Source of the DNA: Anaerolineae bacterium
Lineage (GTDB): Bacteria > Chloroflexota > Anaerolineae > Anaerolineales > Anaerolineaceae
DNA length: 51,065 nt
Assembly (NCBI GenBank): GCA_013177815.1
Contig: JABLXM010000013.1
Span: forward strand, 1 to 51,065
Reading direction: 5' to 3'
Numbering within the stretch: the first letter of the stretch is position 1; the number at the start of each line of letters is the position of its first letter. The position numbers were made by a program, and so were the translations under genes. Shown here in pieces: positions 49,038 through 51,065 of this stretch. The notes beneath the pieces are model-generated. The model did no database searches. It saw only the letters and a program-made list of their open reading frames with translations, and was not told where the DNA came from.

Positions 49038-50515
49038 CAGTCCTTATCCTCAGCAATATCGGCGCGCGGGATGTTCTGCTGGATGGCGAGGAACAGCGCC
49101 CCGCGCGCGGCGCCGGGGAAGCATTGTTCGAGGGTTATCCGGCTAACAAGGATCGGCTGACACTGCCGATGCTTGCCGGGCTGGTCAGTTACGTTCGCTC
49201 CCGCCATCGTGAGGAAGCGGTGAGGGTCATCCTGTTCGGCACCGACCAGCCGGAGAGCACTCCCACGCATTTCCGCGAGACCGATACCCTCTACTTCGCC
49301 CGCTTGGCAGCACGCATGTTGGCGAATGACCCTGCGAACGAAGGGATAACCTTCGAGGAACGGCTGATCGAGGACATCAACCCGGCGCTGCTCGACGAAG
49401 CCATCCCGGCTTACGACCGCCTGGTCAAACCCCTGGCGCCCGGCGTATCCATCTGCTACGCGCATATTTCCGGCGGGATGCCAGCCTGCAACATGGCGCT
49501 GCTGCTGCAGGGCGTGCGCCACTTTGGTGAAAATCTGGTTTGCCTCTATACACCCATGAAAGGGGAAATCACTCCCATCAACGCCAGCCGCCAGGTTTCG
49601 AACGCTTTTCGTGAAGCTGCCATCATCGACCGCCTGCAACGGCACGATTTCGCCAATGCCTTGCCGCTGATGCGCGACCTGCAATGCCCACCATCCTTGC
49701 TGCACCTTGCCGGCTATGCTGCCCGGCGCTTGGATTTCGACTTTGAAGCTGCCCGCGCCGAAATGGACCTGGCTTACCAGTGTGCGGAGCCAAATCTCCG
49801 CAGCTTTATCCAAAATAACGGACTCCGCCACGACTTGGACCTCCTCTTGGAACAAAAGGCATCCGGCGGGCGGCTTGGGGCGCTGCTATGGGAGCTCTAT
49901 TGGAATGCCTGCATTTGCTATGAGAACCAACGCTATGCCGATTTTCTCGCCCGCGTCTACCGCTTTCAGGAGGCGGCGCTGCGCCTGTTGGTGGAGCAGA
50001 TCTTTTCCCTCTCCACGGACCTGGGCAAGGATGTGCGGGACGTCAACCAGGCAGCCTGGGAGACACGCATCTCACAGAATGCCGCGCTGCTGGCGTCCCT
50101 CGAAGCGGCAAAGATGGACGACAAGCCGTTGAACTGGAAGACCATTGGTCGCCCAACTTACAAGTGTATGCTTTCGTTTGCCATCAAGGAGAATGGACGT
50201 GATACCAACGGAACGTTGTTGATTGCCGAACGAGAGCGCGGCAAAATGAACGAATTGTTCCGGTCGATCAACCAGTTGGATGACTTGGTGGAATTGCGCC
50301 ACCGCACGATTGTGGGGCACGATTTTGCTGGCGTCTCTGAGGGCATGCTGCTGGCAGCCGCCCCAAAACGTAATGATGTTACTCAATTGCCGACGGCACA
50401 CTGGCGGTATATCATGGGGAAACTGCGGGATCGATTGCCCAATAGACCAGCGAACTCTCCTTATGAGAACATCTCGGATTTCATCGTTCAGTCTCTTCGG
50501 TTGCGCGAGGGGTAA
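49034..50515 (+). CDS. csm6: CARF-HEPN ribonuclease, Csm6/Csx1-like
   Basis: 493 residues from the ATG at 49034 (ATGA overlap with csm5). The N-terminal 190 residues form a CARF domain: 'VLILSNIGARDVLL' is the first strand and 'SICYAHISGGMPACNMALL' carries the SGG ligand loop near 146-149, where cyclic oligoadenylate binds. A helical linker (190-320) leads to the HEPN part, with 'LRHRTIVGHDFAG' holding R424-X4-H429 (or R422-X6-H429), the RNase motif. When Cas10 makes cyclic oligoadenylate, this enzyme should cut RNA non-specifically. The long middle helical region resembles the TIGR02710-type Csx1 group more than streptococcal Csm6, so the name is by role and position. Confidence 0.85.
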   Translation: MTVLILSNIGARDVLLDGEEQRPARGAGEALFEGYPANKDRLTLPMLAGLVSYVRSRHREEAVRVILFGTDQPESTPTHFRETDTLYFARLAARMLANDPANEGITFEERLIEDINPALLDEAIPAYDRLVKPLAPGVSICYAHISGGMPACNMALLLQGVRHFGENLVCLYTPMKGEITPINASRQVSNAFREAAIIDRLQRHDFANALPLMRDLQCPPSLLHLAGYAARRLDFDFEAARAEMDLAYQCAEPNLRSFIQNNGLRHDLDLLLEQKASGGRLGALLWELYWNACICYENQRYADFLARVYRFQEAALRLLVEQIFSLSTDLGKDVRDVNQAAWETRISQNAALLASLEAAKMDDKPLNWKTIGRPTYKCMLSFAIKENGRDTNGTLLIAERERGKMNELFRSINQLDDLVELRHRTIVGHDFAGVSEGMLLAAAPKRNDVTQLPTAHWRYIMGKLRDRLPNRPANSPYENISDFIVQSLRLREG

Positions 50516-50516
50516 T

Positions 50517-51065
50517 ATGGATAATTTGATCAGCTTTCTGCGCCGTTACCGCAACATTCTGCTTATCACGCTTTCTGGTTTCATCGTGCCTATCCTCACC
50601 AATTTGTTCAGCAGCTTTCTGGAGGAGGTCTTTGGGGGAGAGATCGCTCAGCGTATCCAATTGCTTGCCATCGTCATCGCCATGGCAGTTGTGCTCTTTG
50701 CCATTGTTCTATGGGTGGGGAAAGATCGCCGCCAATGGGTTCTGGTACCCCGTGAGGAGCAGCCACCCTGCATGCCCGGTTTGATCGCCCTGGTCGGTAC
50801 GGGCAGATCAGATCGGGACCCGATGGATTCCCCGGTGGGCGCTGCCATCGCGTATCACTCTGCGGGAGGTTTGCAGTGCTGTTGGCTGCTTGCCAGCCGC
50901 GAGAGCATGCCGGTTGCAGAAGCGTTGCGGAAGCAGCATGAAACCCCCGGGCTCACGATCAATATCATCGAGATCCACGACCCCTTCGGCATCCAACACA
51001 CTTATGAAGCTGTCAGCAACATCTATGCGAACGCATTGGAAGCCGCCGGGATGACATCGGAGCAG
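50517..51065 (+). CDS. Membrane protein with CARF-like domain, cut off by the window end (possible CRISPR membrane effector)
   Basis: 183 codons with no stop, running off the right edge; the start is 1 nt after the csm6-like stop. Residues 13-35 (ILLITLSGFIVPILTNLF) and 48-68 (LLAIVIAMAVVLFAIVLWV) are two membrane helices joined by a short amphipathic loop. A soluble part follows: a strand 'GLIALVGTGRS', then 'PVGAAIAYH', 'LQCCWLLASRES', 'LTINIIEIHDPFGIQH' and helix 'TYEAVSNIYANALEAAGM'. This strand-helix order, with 'TYEAVSNIY' leading toward a glycine loop, resembles CARF or SAVED-type sensors. The rest of the domain is missing. Position in the operon and the fold hint suggest a membrane effector sensing cyclic oligoadenylate, similar in idea to Cam1 or Csx23. 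Neither the fold nor the role is proven. Confidence 0.6.
   Translation, partial: MDNLISFLRRYRNILLITLSGFIVPILTNLFSSFLEEVFGGEIAQRIQLLAIVIAMAVVLFAIVLWVGKDRRQWVLVPREEQPPCMPGLIALVGTGRSDRDPMDSPVGAAIAYHSAGGLQCCWLLASRESMPVAEALRKQHETPGLTINIIEIHDPFGIQHTYEAVSNIYANALEAAGMTSEQ

Overview
The window looks like a chromosome segment of an anaerobic Anaerolineae-type Chloroflexota. The grounds are lipoproteins with Thr/Pro-rich 'TATPTPTP' linkers, an NBR1-type Ig-like lipoprotein, GAF/PAS sensor kinases and Csm, glycyl-radical and sugar ABC genes. This placement is an inference from gene style; there is no rRNA gene. By eye, the first 24.7 kb is GC-rich and the part from about 24.9 kb onward is more AT-rich. 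An IS3-family element sits at that change.

Region 1 (1-3.8 kb): the start of a probable bacterial microcompartment (BMC) locus. A cut-off deoC and a complete rpiB run leftward. Both carry an N-terminal amphipathic helix that looks like a BMC encapsulation peptide. This enzyme pair defines sugar-phosphate-utilising BMCs. A GntR/HutC regulator at 3.0-3.8 kb shares an exact 12-bp operator with the rpiB promoter, so it probably controls this locus and itself.

Region 2 (1.4-24.7 kb): envelope and housekeeping genes. These include five secreted proteins (one with an alpha/beta-hydrolase domain, one with four tandem repeats), a LysM-M23 peptidase coupled to rho, a dead MNT/HepT toxin-antitoxin pair, a baeRF-type protein, an HtrA-like protease, a DnaJ/CbpA-like chaperone, two tandem receiver-GAF sensor proteins, an M48 protease and a membrane protein with a PP2C-like front and a propeller-like back. 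Three families of short dispersed repeats fill several gaps.

Region 3 (24.9-42.7 kb): a complete IS3-type element, then a sugar catabolic island. A leftward operon encodes a glycyl radical enzyme, its activase, a GH42-like glycosidase and a LacI regulator. A rightward operon encodes DeoR, a PfkB kinase, a GH4 glycosidase, a TIM-barrel-like protein and an ABC sugar importer without an ATPase. The gap between them holds three identical LacI-type operators. Two of these overlap strong sigma-70 promoters with the same geometry, one for each direction.

Region 4 (43.2-51.1 kb): a type III-A CRISPR effector operon: cas10/csm1, csm2, csm3, csm4, csm5, a CARF-HEPN ribonuclease (Csm6-like), and a membrane protein with a CARF-like domain cut by the window end. 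Cas10 lacks the HD nuclease but keeps the GGDD cyclase motif, so signalling through cyclic oligoadenylate to two effectors, one at the membrane, is the likely main output. No CRISPR array, cas1, cas2 or cas6 is visible in the window.
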